DNA from: Halogranum rubrum | Lineage (GTDB): Archaea > Halobacteriota > Halobacteria > Halobacteriales > Haloferacaceae | Length of the DNA: 64,000 nt | Reading direction: 5' to 3' | Assembly (NCBI RefSeq): GCF_900114455.1 | Contig: NZ_FOTC01000001.1 | Span: 186,001 to 250,000 of the forward strand | In this document: positions 42,492 through 51,990 of the stretch, in pieces | Numbering within the stretch: the stretch's first letter is position 1 | How the letters are laid out: every line of letters begins with the position of its first letter | The notes under the pieces: generated by a model | Database searches by the model: none | What the model saw: only the letters and a program-made list of their open reading frames with translations | What the model was told of the DNA's origin: nothing | Position numbers and translations under genes: made by a program

Positions 42492-42698
42492 GCTGTATGG
42501 CAGTGAGCGCGGATGTAATTGCCTTGCTATTCGCGCGGTGCCAGTCCCGACGACAACCCGTCTCGGCACGCCCGACCATTATATATTTTTTTGGAGCTGT
42601 GCCCCCAATTCACACCCGTGCTGTGTGTTACCGTGACCTTAAGAATATTCATGTGTACGGGGCTATTACGTCGTTTCACTGACTGAGACACGTAATTC

Positions 42699-43715
42699 AT
42701 GAAAGCTATCTCGAATCTGACCAAACATCGTAACACACTGCTGTTCGTCACACTCGCATTCGTCTGGGGAACTTCCTTCATGGCCATCAAATCCGGCCTG
42801 GCGGAACTCCCACCGGTCCTCTTTGCGGCCCTCCGCTACGACATCGCCGGCGTGCTTCTCCTCGCACTCGCGGTGGTACGGACCGCTCATTGGCGTCCCC
42901 GCGGACGCGACGAGTGGACACTCGTCGGCGTCGGCGGCGTGCTGGTCATCGGTCTTCACTTCGGCCTCCTCTTCACCGGCCAGCAGTACGTGACGAGCGC
43001 CACCGGCGCAATCGTCCTGAGTACGACACCGATGCTGACACCGCTGTTCGCGTGGTTTCTCCTCCCCGACGAGCGAATTGGCCTTCCAGGGATGCTGGGC
43101 GTCTTGCTCGGCCTCGCGGGCGTCGTCGTCGTCGCCAACCCCGACCCGTCGGCGCTCGGCGGCCAGTTCGTCGGCGTCGCGCTGATGTTCCTCTCGGCCG
43201 TGAGTTTCGCCTTCGGCGCGGTGCTCACCGACCGACTTCCCGCCAAACTCCCGCTGGCGACGACCCAAGCGTGGACCATGCTCCTCGGTGCGGGATTGCT
43301 CCACGTCCTCCACGTCGTCCTCGGCGAACCGTCGATTGGTACCGTTCGGTGGTCTCCCGACGTCCTGCTCTCGCTGGCGTACCTCGCCGTCGCCGCCGGC
43401 GCAGGCGGGTTCCTCATCTACTTCCACCTGCTGGACGAACTCGGACCGGTCGAAATCAGCCTCGTCAACTACGCCGTTCCCGTCTTCGCGGCACTCGCGG
43501 GATGGGCACTCCTCAGTGAGTCCATCACCGCCACCACCGTCGGCGGATTCGCGCTCATCTTCGGTGGCTTCTCGCTGATGAAGTGGGACGTCGTCTTCCC
43601 CCGTCTGGTTCGACTCGAAGCACGACTCAGCCGTGGGCGTTCCGCGGAGAACGTCTACGTCCCCGACTCGCCGGCGCAGTCGACGACGACCCACGCCTAC
43701 CCGAGCGACGACTGA
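42699..43715 (+). CDS. DMT/EamA-family transporter
   Basis: 338 residues, ten predicted membrane helices in two EamA repeats (LVFVWGTSFMAIKSGLAELP type start near residue 15: FVWGTSFMAIKSG; second repeat LDELGPVEISLVNYAVPVFAALAGW near 245). A ~50-residue polar C-terminal tail is present. Substrate not predictable. The upstream region 42550-42690 is A/T-rich with TATATTTTTTTGG (42579-42591), likely its promoter. Confidence 0.85.
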   Translation: MKAISNLTKHRNTLLFVTLAFVWGTSFMAIKSGLAELPPVLFAALRYDIAGVLLLALAVVRTAHWRPRGRDEWTLVGVGGVLVIGLHFGLLFTGQQYVTSATGAIVLSTTPMLTPLFAWFLLPDERIGLPGMLGVLLGLAGVVVVANPDPSALGGQFVGVALMFLSAVSFAFGAVLTDRLPAKLPLATTQAWTMLLGAGLLHVLHVVLGEPSIGTVRWSPDVLLSLAYLAVAAGAGGFLIYFHLLDELGPVEISLVNYAVPVFAALAGWALLSESITATTVGGFALIFGGFSLMKWDVVFPRLVRLEARLSRGRSAENVYVPDSPAQSTTTHAYPSDD

Positions 43716-43802
43716 AGTCGAGTTCCAGAGGCTGGCGAAAAGAGTCAGACAATCACTCGGTCTATTCTCCTGAGGTTGTCAGAAGGTGCGTGCTGAATAT
43801 AG

Positions 43803-43827
43803 GGCTCTGTAGCTTCGCTAGACTGCG
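43803..43827 (+). repeat. Inverted repeat, left arm
   Basis: 25 bases beginning GGCTCTGTAGC and ending ACTGCG, exactly complementary to 43996-44020. Similarity continues with small differences on the inner side (CAATTGG versus CAATTTGG). Confidence 0.8.
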
Positions 43828-43995
43828 CTGCAATTGGTGGAAAGTGGGCCCAAAATAGTCAGTAGAGAGACTCGTTCGTCAAATCAACCGGAGTCTCTCG
43901 GTTTGTGCGAAAAACAAAGGAACGAACGGTCGGTACTGGCAAAAGATTCACGAGATTTACTGTGAGAACATCGGCTGAAATATAGCCAAATTGGC

Positions 43996-44020
43996 CGCAG
44001 TCTAGCGAAGCTACAGAGCC
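43996..44020 (-). repeat. Inverted repeat, right arm
   Basis: Reverse complement of 43803-43827, perfect over 25 bases. Confidence 0.8.
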
Positions 44021-44040
44021 GAATATAGAGGGTGAGCCTA

Positions 44041-44262
44041 TCAGGCTTGAATCGCATTCTTCGCAGGACTGCGTCGATACGCAAACACAGCTAAACTGGC
44101 CCCAAGAAGGATAGCAAGAACCCCGGGAAGGAGATACACGATATTCGGAGCGCATTCTCCACCCCCAGAACACATCTGACGCTGGAATGCGTACCAAACC
44201 GAGATACAACCGAGAAAGAGACTGAGACCACCGAATCCCTGAAGAACGCGAGACCGATTCAT
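44041..44262 (-). CDS. Small two-helix membrane protein
   Basis: 73 residues from ATG 44262 (MNRSRVLQGFGG), or 76 from 44271. Two hydrophobic helices (about 9-25 and 43-62) with a loop holding two Cys (QMCSGGGECAPNI). Codons are richer in A/T than neighbours. It abuts the inverted-repeat region. Family unknown; possibly part of a transferred segment. Confidence 0.55.
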   Translation of the reverse strand: MNRSRVLQGFGGLSLFLGCISVWYAFQRQMCSGGGECAPNIVYLLPGVLAILLGASLAVFAYRRSPAKNAIQA

Positions 44263-44418
44263 ACCGTACAATCACTCTGGGATTGGAAAATAGCTACCGC
44301 AGAGACAAAGGGCAGTTTGACCGACTTGCGCCCTCTATTCGGCACGCTCGCTGAAAGCTACCCACTCGCTGTCAGAACTCGTGTGCTGAACTCTCGTTGG
44401 AAGGCTGCTGACGCGGTG

Positions 44419-45012
44419 CTATCGGGTGGCGATGATGACACCGACCGACTCGGTGATGATTTCGATATCGGTGAGCGTGAAGCCTGCATCCATGAGGAGA
44501 TTTGCGACGGTTCCCATCGGTGGGAGCGTCTCGTAATCGCTTGGAGACTGTGCCGGCTCGAAACGCATCTTGTCAGCGACCACTACACACCGCGAATTCA
44601 GCGACGCGAGACTATCGATAGCGGCGCGTAACTCGTCCTCGCCTCCTTCGTCGTAGGCCATGTAGAGGGCATAGCTGGCGACGATGACATTCACCGGCTC
44701 GTCGACGTTCGGTTCACGGAAGGATCCGTGGCCGAACGAGACGTTCTCGATGCTGCGCTGCTCTGCCTTCTTACGGGCGTGTCGGAGCCATTCGTCGTAG
44801 ATGTCTCGTCCTATCACGTGGTCACACTTCGACGCAAGTTCGAAAGCGACGATGCCAGTACCCGTACCGATATCGAGCACGACATCGTCGGGCTCGATGG
44901 GCGCGTGTGTGAGGAGAGACGACAGACACCTCTGGTACACCTCGTCTGTCTCGCTGTCCGCATCGTAGTCCATCGGAGTGTAGCCGTGAGAGTCACGTTC
45001 CGTGTCGGTCAT
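44419..45012 (-). CDS. Class I SAM-dependent methyltransferase
   Basis: 197 residues from ATG 45012 (MTDTERDSHGYTPMDYD). VVLDIGTGTGIVAFELA is the SAM-binding motif I, VIGRDIYDEW the acidic motif II region, and VIVASYALYMAYDEGG the motif IV region. The substrate is unknown. GC content is slightly lower than in core genes. It stands alone. Confidence 0.82.
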   Translation of the reverse strand: MTDTERDSHGYTPMDYDADSETDEVYQRCLSSLLTHAPIEPDDVVLDIGTGTGIVAFELASKCDHVIGRDIYDEWLRHARKKAEQRSIENVSFGHGSFREPNVDEPVNVIVASYALYMAYDEGGEDELRAAIDSLASLNSRCVVVADKMRFEPAQSPSDYETLPPMGTVANLLMDAGFTLTDIEIITESVGVIIATR

Positions 45013-45163
45013 CGATACGGCGAATACGATGCGCTGAAAGATAAGGGTCTCAAGAATCATCGCTGACAGGTACTCGCGACTTGTACCCTCTATCCAGCAC
45101 GCAGATTTCAGAAGGCCGGAAGCGTGTGACGGTAACGAGTACGAAGACGTCCGCTACTCGCTA

Positions 45164-45688
45164 CTAGAACCCGACCCCGAGTTCGCCGAGCACCCACACG
45201 GCCAGCAGTGTCGACGCCGCTCCCAGCGCGAGCAGAACGCCGAGCAAGCAAGCGGTTGCGACGAGGAGGAAGCGTCTATCTTCGGCCCCGCCGTCGGGGT
45301 CCAGTCGCCGGGCTTCCAGTAACTGGACGTTCCGCGCGTTGGCCTTCCAGACGGCGTCGAACACGTCGCCGACGACGGGTATCGACCCGAGCGTCGCGTC
45401 GACGACCAGGTTGAACAGCATCCGTAGCAGCGTCTCTCGTGGCACACCGAGATACGCCGCTTCGACGACGATGTACGCCGCCATCGCCGTCGTCGGTGCG
45501 TCGCCGACGACGGGCAGAAGCCCCAAAAGCGGGTCGAGACCGATTCGGTAGTTCGTTCCGGGAATCCGAATCGCGTTGTCGAGGAGGTGGCTGATGCCGT
45601 GGAGTCGGTCGAGCGTCTCTGTGGTCTCTCTGGCGTCGACGTCCTCGGTAGCCGGATACCACGCCTCGCTCGACTGGGTGTCACTCAC
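45164..45688 (-). CDS. DUF4112-family protein
   Basis: 174 residues. LDRLHGISHLLDNAIRIPGTNYRIGLDPLLGLLPVVGD and LFNLVVDATLGSIPVVGDVFDAVWKANARN are the DUF4112 core, here over residues ~27-122; a single hydrophobic C-terminal helix follows (LLVATACLLGVLLALGAAS). Function unknown; a membrane-associated protein of widespread occurrence. Confidence 0.88.
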   Translation of the reverse strand: MSDTQSSEAWYPATEDVDARETTETLDRLHGISHLLDNAIRIPGTNYRIGLDPLLGLLPVVGDAPTTAMAAYIVVEAAYLGVPRETLLRMLFNLVVDATLGSIPVVGDVFDAVWKANARNVQLLEARRLDPDGGAEDRRFLLVATACLLGVLLALGAASTLLAVWVLGELGVGF

Positions 45689-45750
45689 AGTACACCGAAC
45701 GGCGGCTATCGGCTTGAGTCTCGCGGCAGAAAACGCGGGCGAGAGTCGCG

Positions 45751-45942
45751 CTACTCTCGACGGACGCCGACGACCGCGACGGCGGCGACGACGGCCAAGA
45801 GGACCGAGAGCAGCGGGTAGGCGACCACGAACACCACGGCCGGTGCCACCAGCGTGAGCGCCAGTGAGACGTGGAACGGGGGTGCGGGTCGGGAGTCGTA
45901 GGGCTGTGCAGTGTCGTGTCGGGTGACGCGATGTCGTTTCAT
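45751..45942 (-). CDS. Small membrane protein
   Basis: 63 residues from ATG 45942 (MKRHRVTRHDTAQPYDS). One or two hydrophobic segments (LALTLVAPAVVFVVAYPLL then VLLAVVAAVAVVGVRR) fill residues ~25-60. It follows the DUF4112 gene direction, 63 bases upstream. Family unknown; modest support from codon bias. Confidence 0.5.
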   Translation of the reverse strand: MKRHRVTRHDTAQPYDSRPAPPFHVSLALTLVAPAVVFVVAYPLLSVLLAVVAAVAVVGVRRE

Positions 45943-46058
45943 GGGGACTGGATGGTGTGGGTTCGTCGAGCGATACGAGAGCCGACGAGCGTCGCGAGGT
46001 GGGAGGGCCGAAGGTGGCGTCACCGACAGGGGCAGACAGACGTGCGGATCTGCACCTG

Positions 46059-46370
46059 TCAGCTGATGCCGGTGTCCGAATCGACCGTCGCCACGGCGCG
46101 CTTGATACCGAACCCGTCGGCGAGTTGTGCGGCGATACTGTCGTCGTCGAGCGCGGTCGGTCGGAGGCGAAGCACCGCCTGAACCTCGACCGTGAGGTCG
46201 TTGAGACCGGGGCGGAGCCCGCGGATGTCGGCCGTCTCGACGCGCTGGACGCCGTCTATCTTCTGGAGTCGTTCGTGGACGCCGTCGTGGAGGTCGCCGC
46301 GAGCGTGTCGCGAGACGAGCACGGTCAGTTTCGCGTCGACCGTCACGTCGGGTAATTTTTGGACTGACAT
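46059..46370 (-). CDS. Small hypothetical soluble protein
   Basis: 103 residues from ATG 46370 (MSVQKLPDVTVDAKLTVLVS). The pattern of alternating strand and helix (DAKLTVLVSRHARGDL; ERLQKIDGVQRVETADIRGL; DLTVEVQAVLRL) suggests a ferredoxin-like or ACT-like fold with an extra C-terminal helix. No named family recognised. Confidence 0.55.
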   Translation of the reverse strand: MSVQKLPDVTVDAKLTVLVSRHARGDLHDGVHERLQKIDGVQRVETADIRGLRPGLNDLTVEVQAVLRLRPTALDDDSIAAQLADGFGIKRAVATVDSDTGIS

Positions 46371-46690
46371 GAGGCCCCTGTCGCGGTTCGAACGCGACAC
46401 GCCGAGACGGGTCGGCGCGCACCACGGGCGGTACCCGCAGGGGTAGATGGGTAGTGATGCCTCTCACTGGGAGTGCTGGTGGTCGACTCGACAGACACCG
46501 ACGACGCGGTTCGTGTCGGTCTGTTCCGTGTCGGCCACCGAGACAGTCGGCTGACTCTCGGGTGACTGTCGTCGGCGTGAGGATGCGGCGGAGAAGGCGA
46601 GACCCGCGTCGGGTCGACCGATAGCGTCAGCCCTCTCCTCTCGTCGGATTCAGAGAAGCGGGTCGACGGCCGCCGCGTCCAGTCCGTGGA
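46371..46690. other. Non-coding stretch
   Basis: About 320 bases with scattered frames of poor composition. I see no convincing gene, promoter or RNA here. The promoter of the 46059 gene must lie at its left end, with GGTAATTTTTGG (46351-46362) inside the gene rather than before it. Confidence 0.4.
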
Positions 46691-46831
46691 TTAGGCGACG
46701 ACGAGGTCGAACCGAGTGCGTGGGTGAGAGCCCACCCCGACCGCTCCGTTGCACTTCATGCAACGAATACTCCCGGCGTCGCCACCATAGCGAGCGGACG
46801 GCCGGGAACTGTTGGTCAGAGTGGTCATCAT
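46691..46831 (-). CDS. Possible 46-residue protein with CxxC knuckle
   Basis: Two adjacent ATG codons start the frame MMTTLTNSSRPSARYGG; the middle contains IRCMKCNGAV, a C-x2-C knuckle as in many small haloarchaeal zinc-finger proteins. It ends RFDLVVA. Codon third positions are G/C-rich. Only one CxxC is visible, so zinc binding would need a dimer or partner. Weakly supported. Confidence 0.35.
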   Translation of the reverse strand: MMTTLTNSSRPSARYGGDAGSIRCMKCNGAVGVGSHPRTRFDLVVA

Positions 46832-47126
46832 GTTCACCGTTGCGTACTCTACCCGATTCGGGGCAGGAACTTAAACATTGTTCAGGTGTGACATTTGATG
46901 ACACTGTTTGGGCGAGAGGGTTCGAAAGCTGTTCGACGCATATATTTCTCGATAATTAGCAAAAGAAATAAGTTAAAACGTTCTGGTAGTCTTATCGTCG
47001 AGCGAACCACACGGTCAATAGAGATATATATGCGTCAGTTGCAGCTCTGACGACTACTACCACTCCATTAATCTCCTAACTCCTGTATATAGGTATTAGC
47101 AGCCCTCTTACGTGTGAACTGTCGAT
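46832..47126. other. AT-rich regulatory region before the pst operon
   Basis: About 295 bases, strongly A/T-rich in comparison to the window, without a gene. It holds several TATA-like sequences (GAGATATATATG near 47022-47033 and GTATATAGG near 47085-47093). It is the likely site of phosphate-dependent control. Confidence 0.5.
47085..47093 (+). promoter_or_regulatory. Candidate TATA element of pstS
   Basis: GTATATAGG lies about 43-50 bases before the ATG at 47136; transcription would start near 47115, leaving a leader of roughly 20 bases. Confidence 0.5.
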
Positions 47127-47135
47127 GTGCTGGTG

Positions 47136-48281
47136 ATGGCGCGTGACTCAGAGCGACAAGACGAATCGGCAACACGACGCAAGTTCCTCCTCGCCTCCGG
47201 TGCAGCTGGTGTGACGGCCCTCGCCGGCTGTTCCGGCTCCAGCTCCGAAGACGGCGGTTCCGGCGAGAGCTCGGCAACGTCGAGCGGCGGCGAGTCCACC
47301 GAGGAAGCCGCGAGCGGCGAGACGGAGACGCAGAGCTCCAGTTCGTCCAGCCCGCTGACGGCTGACGGCTCTTCGACCGTCTACCCTATCACGAGCGACG
47401 GTGGGTCCGTCTGGAACTCCAACCCGCCCGCGGACGACGAAGAGTACTGGGGTCCGGGTCAGTACGACATCGACACCGACAAACCGCTCGCCGACTACTG
47501 GGCCGGCCTCTACGGCTTCGAGCCGGGGAGTGAGGGTCAGCCTCCGTTCTTCGTCAACGTCGGTCTCTCGCACTCCGGAACCGGTGTGGAGAAGGTCATG
47601 AACGGACAGGTCGACATCGGTGACTCGTCGGCCCCCGTCGAGGACGAACTCCCCGAGCGAGACTCCTACGAGCAGTTCGTCGACCACGTCGTCGGCGTCG
47701 ACGGCCAGCCTATCGTCGTCAGTAAAGCTATCAAAGACGCTGGCGTCACGAAGCTGACCGGTGACCAACTGCGTCAGATCTACAAGGGCGAGATAACCAA
47801 CTGGAACGAAGTCGGCGGCCCAGACCGCGAGATTCAGGCACTCGGCCGCGCCGAAGGCTCCGGAACCGACACCGCGTTCCGTGCGAACCTCTACGACGAC
47901 CCCGAGGCGTCGATGCCGGGTATCGACGGCCGTTACGGCCAGAACCAGCAGCTCCAGCAGGCCATCGCCAACTCCGACAACGCTATCGGGTACATCGCAC
48001 TGGCGTTCGTTCAACCCGACGGCGCGGTTCCGCCGATTGCACTCGAACTCGAAGGGACGACGTACGAGTACGGGAAGAACCTCGGCGCGAAGGGATACCC
48101 GCTCTCGCGTGACCTCCACTGTTACACGTGGGAAGGAACCTCGAAGAAGGAGTCGGCGTTCCTCGCCATGCTCCTCAGCGAGTTCGGCCAGACGAACTTC
48201 GTCGAGCCGAACAACTACTTCAAGCTCCCGCCGGAGCGACGCGAAGAGGAGATGGCCAAACTCGCCGAGCAGTCGAACTGA
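47136..48281 (+). CDS. pstS: Phosphate ABC transporter substrate-binding lipoprotein PstS
   Basis: 381 residues from ATG 47136; an in-frame GTG three codons upstream is less likely. SATRRKFLLASGAAGVTALAGC is a Tat signal (RRKFLL) with lipobox Cys. The mature start is a Ser/Gly/Glu linker. Then LTADGSSTVYPIT, GDSSAPVEDEL, LGRAEGSGTDTAF and the end KLPPERREEEM fit PstS. It captures extracellular phosphate. First gene of the pst operon; the gap to pstC is 96 bases. Confidence 0.93.
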   Translation: MARDSERQDESATRRKFLLASGAAGVTALAGCSGSSSEDGGSGESSATSSGGESTEEAASGETETQSSSSSSPLTADGSSTVYPITSDGGSVWNSNPPADDEEYWGPGQYDIDTDKPLADYWAGLYGFEPGSEGQPPFFVNVGLSHSGTGVEKVMNGQVDIGDSSAPVEDELPERDSYEQFVDHVVGVDGQPIVVSKAIKDAGVTKLTGDQLRQIYKGEITNWNEVGGPDREIQALGRAEGSGTDTAFRANLYDDPEASMPGIDGRYGQNQQLQQAIANSDNAIGYIALAFVQPDGAVPPIALELEGTTYEYGKNLGAKGYPLSRDLHCYTWEGTSKKESAFLAMLLSEFGQTNFVEPNNYFKLPPERREEEMAKLAEQSN

Positions 48282-48377
48282 GCTCGCGGGTTCCCGTCGT
48301 TACAACCGCTGAGTAGCGTGCAGGGGTACACCACCCCACGAACCTCACATTCATTTCACACTATACGGTCACAACAA

Positions 48378-49448
48378 ATGTCACAACGTACTGGGATTAG
48401 TAACGTCTTCGACGAGCGGCTCGGGGACTCTACGGCGTTCACCGCTGTCGCCGCAGTCGGTGCGCTGTCGCTTCTGGCGACGTTCGTCCTCTTCGTCGTC
48501 GAGTCGGACCTCGCTTCGGTGGCGCTCGTCGTCTTCGTCGCCGCGGCAGCCTACGGCTGGCTGTTCCACCAAGCGGAGACGGCGTGGGGGCTCTCGGTTC
48601 TGACGACGCTCGTCGGCATCGTCGTGCTCGGGCTCATCTTGGTGTTCCTGTTTCTGGAAGCCGAGAAGGCGTTCGAGACTGCAGGACTGAGCCTCCTGCT
48701 CCGGTCGGCCGTCCCCGTCTGGTCTCCCTCACAGGGAATCTACGGACTCCAGGTGGCGATTCACGGCACTATCGTCACGACGGTAATCGCGACCCTCATC
48801 GCCGGACCGCTCGGCGTCGCTGGCGCACTGTTCATCAGCGAAATCGCCCCCGAGCGTGTCGGCGAACTCGTGAAACCGGCCATCGAGATGCTGGCCGGTA
48901 TCCCCTCTATCGTCTACGGGTTCATCGGGTTCGCCATTCTGAATCGATACCTGTTCTACGAACTCCAACTGAACACGCAGGGGTCGCTGTTCCTCGCGGG
49001 CGGGGTAATCGGACTCATGGCGCTTCCCACCGTCGTCTCGGTGGCCGAAGACGCCATCACGTCCGTCCCGGAGTCGATGAAGAGCGGGTCGCTCGCGCTC
49101 GGTGCGACCGACTGGCAGACGATGAAGGGTATCACGCTCCCAGCAGCGTTCTCGGGTGTCTCGGCCGCTATCATCCTCGGTATCGGCCGTGCCGTCGGCG
49201 AGACGATGGCCGCCACGGTCATCCTCGGCAACGTCGCCGGCGAGTTCCCGAACCCTATCTTCGACGTCTTCGCGAGTACCGCGACGCTGACCAGTCTCAT
49301 CGCCAGCCAATACGGCGACGCCGCCGAGACGCAACTCAGCGCACTGTTCGTCGCTGGTGTCGTGCTGTTCGTCATCGTGATGTTCCTCTCACTCGTCTCG
49401 CAACTCATCGAGCGACGGATGCGGCGACAACTGGAGGGTGACTCGTGA
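48378..49448 (+). CDS. pstC: Phosphate ABC transporter permease PstC
   Basis: 356 residues from ATG 48378 (MSQRTGISNVFDERLGD). The first ~80 residues include two helices; permease core LLRSAVPVWSPSQGIYGLQVAIHGTI, IEMLAGIPSIVYGF and the EAA-like loop GATDWQTMKGITLPAAFSGVSAAIILG near residue 240. Six or more helices. Its TGA overlaps the pstA GTG. Confidence 0.93.
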   Translation: MSQRTGISNVFDERLGDSTAFTAVAAVGALSLLATFVLFVVESDLASVALVVFVAAAAYGWLFHQAETAWGLSVLTTLVGIVVLGLILVFLFLEAEKAFETAGLSLLLRSAVPVWSPSQGIYGLQVAIHGTIVTTVIATLIAGPLGVAGALFISEIAPERVGELVKPAIEMLAGIPSIVYGFIGFAILNRYLFYELQLNTQGSLFLAGGVIGLMALPTVVSVAEDAITSVPESMKSGSLALGATDWQTMKGITLPAAFSGVSAAIILGIGRAVGETMAATVILGNVAGEFPNPIFDVFASTATLTSLIASQYGDAAETQLSALFVAGVVLFVIVMFLSLVSQLIERRMRRQLEGDS

Positions 49449-51067
49449 GCAACGCGAGCGAACGGGGCGTCCATCGGGACCACTCACCCCTCCTCCCCAC
49501 CGTGAGCGCCGGTGTCGTCGGCCTGTCGTTTCTCACGTTCGTGCTCGCGTGGCTCGTCCTCTTCCCCATCCTGACGCCGTCGACGCAACTCGTCGGCGGA
49601 GTCACGTTCTACGACGTCTTCGGTCTCGCGATGCTTCTCTGTGGTGTCGCACTCGTCGGTTCGGGTGTGGCCTCACGAACGGGATACGTCCCGGCCACCC
49701 CGAGTGCGACTGCGGGTGTCACGACTGGCGTCGTACTCGGTGTCCTCGGCTTCGTCGTCACGGGACTGTTCGTCTCACAGACGCTCGGCATCGACGGCCC
49801 GATGGGTCTCGGCTGGTTCCTCGCCGCGTTCGTCGGCGGTGCCGCGGTGTTCGTCGCGACGGTCGCTCCTCGTGAAGACGTCGGGTCGACGGTGCCCATC
49901 GGTGCCTTCGCGCTGCTCGCGGGACTCGTCGTCCTCCTCGGCGTCATCGGTGACTCGTGGACGTGGAACCCGTCCGGGCTGGCGGCGACGTTCAGCGGCG
50001 ACATGGCTGTCCCGGTCGTCGCACTCGTCGTGAGTCTGCTCACCGCGTGGGCCGGGGCGAAGGCCTACGAAGGGTTCGGCGCTCGTGGCCGCCAACTCGG
50101 CGCGTACATGTTCGTCAACCTGAACGCGGCGCTGATGCTGTTCGTGCTGTTCGTCCTCATCGCGTTCATCGTCTACCGCGGCCTCCCCGGCGTGCTCCGG
50201 GGAGCGGCCGTCGGCCTCGGAACCGGCCCGGAGGTGGCCTTCGGGCTTCACCTCCCGTTCGACGTCCCGTTCGTGACGAACAGCTACGGACTCCGAAACG
50301 ACGTGAACGGCGTCCTGCCCGCCGTCTTCGGGACGATTTGGCTCGTCGTCGGTGCGGTGGTTCTCGCCGTCCCGACGGGCGTCGGTGCGGCCGTCTTCCT
50401 CACCGAGTACTCGCGTGAAGGTCGGTTCACCCAAGTCGTCGAGATCGCGACGAACGGGCTCTGGTCCACGCCGAGTATCGTCTACGGGCTGTTCGGCCTG
50501 GCGTTTCTCGTGCCGCGGTTCGGCAACAGCGCCTCGCTCTTGGCGGGACAGTTGGTGCTCGGCTTCATGCTCCTCCCACTGGTCGTCATCACGACCCGCG
50601 AGTCCATCAAGGCCGTCCCGGACTCCTACCGTGATGCGAGTGCCGCACTCGGCGTCAACCAGTGGCAGACGATTCGGAGCGTCGTCCTGCCGGCGGCGCT
50701 CCCCGGAACGGTCACCGGAATCATCCTCGGCGTCGGCCGTATCGCCGGTGAGACTGCGCCGATTCTGCTCGTGACGTCCTCGTCGATGTCGCCGTTCCCG
50801 GCTTCGCGGTTCGTCCCCCGAGTACTCTCGGGCTTCCAGTTCACGGCCCAACCACCGTTCGTCACCAACACCGAACTCCTGCAGGCGTCGAGTGCCCTCC
50901 CGTACCAGTTGTACGCGCTCATCACTGCCGGTGTGGGTGCGGGTGCTGGCAGCGACGCTGACATCGACCCGTGGAGTACGGCGCTGGTCCTGCTAATCGT
51001 GGTTCTGACCTTCTACGCGGTCGGTATCGCATCGCGCAGTTACTTCCGACGGAGGCTACAAGAATGA
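49445..51067 (+). CDS. pstA: Phosphate ABC transporter permease PstA, long N-terminal form
   Basis: 540 residues with a GTG start overlapping the pstC stop (GTGA). The typical PstA permease covers only about the last 320 residues ([32 protein letters not shown] and EAA loop [23 protein letters not shown]). The first ~210 residues hold about six extra helices, of unknown purpose. The stop overlaps the pstB ATG by four bases. Confidence 0.9.
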   Translation: MSNASERGVHRDHSPLLPTVSAGVVGLSFLTFVLAWLVLFPILTPSTQLVGGVTFYDVFGLAMLLCGVALVGSGVASRTGYVPATPSATAGVTTGVVLGVLGFVVTGLFVSQTLGIDGPMGLGWFLAAFVGGAAVFVATVAPREDVGSTVPIGAFALLAGLVVLLGVIGDSWTWNPSGLAATFSGDMAVPVVALVVSLLTAWAGAKAYEGFGARGRQLGAYMFVNLNAALMLFVLFVLIAFIVYRGLPGVLRGAAVGLGTGPEVAFGLHLPFDVPFVTNSYGLRNDVNGVLPAVFGTIWLVVGAVVLAVPTGVGAAVFLTEYSREGRFTQVVEIATNGLWSTPSIVYGLFGLAFLVPRFGNSASLLAGQLVLGFMLLPLVVITTRESIKAVPDSYRDASAALGVNQWQTIRSVVLPAALPGTVTGIILGVGRIAGETAPILLVTSSSMSPFPASRFVPRVLSGFQFTAQPPFVTNTELLQASSALPYQLYALITAGVGAGAGSDADIDPWSTALVLLIVVLTFYAVGIASRSYFRRRLQE

Positions 51068-51984
51068 GTAAAACCGACACAGATTCTCGAAGCGACACGC
51101 AGACCGAATCGCAACCCCTCGTAGACCACACGGTCGAGGGTGAGACGTCAGAGGAGATTCGCGACGAGTGGACGAACTACGACTTCGACGGTGAGGCGAA
51201 GCTGTCCGTCTCGGAGTTGAACGTCTACTACGGCGACGACCACGCGCTCAAGGACATCGACATGGAGATTCCCGAGCAGAGCGTCACCGCGCTCATCGGC
51301 CCCTCCGGATGTGGGAAGTCGACGTATCTCCGGTGTCTCAACCGGATGAACGACCGTATCAAGGCCGCCCGAATCGAGGGAAACGTCGAGTTCGAGGGCA
51401 AGAACATCTACGACGCAGACGCGAACCTCGTCGAACTCCGCAAGCGCATCGGGATGGTGTTCCAGAGTCCCAACCCGTTCCCGAAGTCGATTCGGGACAA
51501 CATCTCCTACGGCCCGCGCAAACACGGCGACATCGACACCGGCCTACTCGCACGTGTTCTTGGTCGGGACGACGGCGAGAGAGAAGAACGACTCGTCGAG
51601 CGCAGTCTCAAGCAGGCGGCGCTGTGGGACGAGGTCAACGACCGACTCGGCGACAACGCACTCGGTCTCTCCGGCGGGCAGCAGCAACGACTCTGTATCG
51701 CGCGTTGTCTCGCCACCGACCCGGAGGTCATCCTGATGGACGAACCCGCGTCGGCGCTGGACCCGATTGCGACCTCGAAGATAGAGGACCTCATCGAGGA
51801 ACTCTCCGAGGAGTACACCGTCGTCGTCGTCACGCACAACATGCAGCAGGCACAGCGTATCTCCGACCAGACTGCCGTCTTCCTGACCGGTGGTGAACTC
51901 GTCGAGTACGACGACACGGAGAAGATATTCTCCGACCCCGAGAGTCAGCGCGTCGAAGACTACATCACGGGAAAGTTCGGGTGA
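51064..51984 (+). CDS. pstB: Phosphate ABC transporter ATP-binding protein PstB
   Basis: 306 residues from ATG 51064. After an acidic ~45-residue N-terminal extension, Walker [10 protein letters not shown], the signature [16 protein letters not shown] and Walker [14 protein letters not shown] are intact; the family-typical [11 protein letters not shown] is present. It energises phosphate import by PstCA. The start overlaps pstA; the AbrB-PhoU gene follows after six bases. Confidence 0.95.
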   Translation: MSKTDTDSRSDTQTESQPLVDHTVEGETSEEIRDEWTNYDFDGEAKLSVSELNVYYGDDHALKDIDMEIPEQSVTALIGPSGCGKSTYLRCLNRMNDRIKAARIEGNVEFEGKNIYDADANLVELRKRIGMVFQSPNPFPKSIRDNISYGPRKHGDIDTGLLARVLGRDDGEREERLVERSLKQAALWDEVNDRLGDNALGLSGGQQQRLCIARCLATDPEVILMDEPASALDPIATSKIEDLIEELSEEYTVVVVTHNMQQAQRISDQTAVFLTGGELVEYDDTEKIFSDPESQRVEDYITGKFG

Positions 51985-51990
51985 CTGAAG

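Larger units (their letters stand above)
43716..44040. other. Intergenic region bounded by inverted repeat (element remnant?)
   Basis: About 325 bases with no credible gene. It carries a 25-base perfect inverted repeat (43803-43827 and 43996-44020) with partial matches beyond. The enclosed segment is about 168 bases and the outer span about 218 bases. This structure resembles a miniature inverted-repeat element or insertion-sequence remnant. The GC content is below the window average. Confidence 0.5.

Noticed and set aside
42579-42591. Poly-T stretch as terminator of pus10
   Set aside because: It lies upstream of pus10, not downstream; it more likely belongs to the promoter of the DMT transporter gene at 42699.
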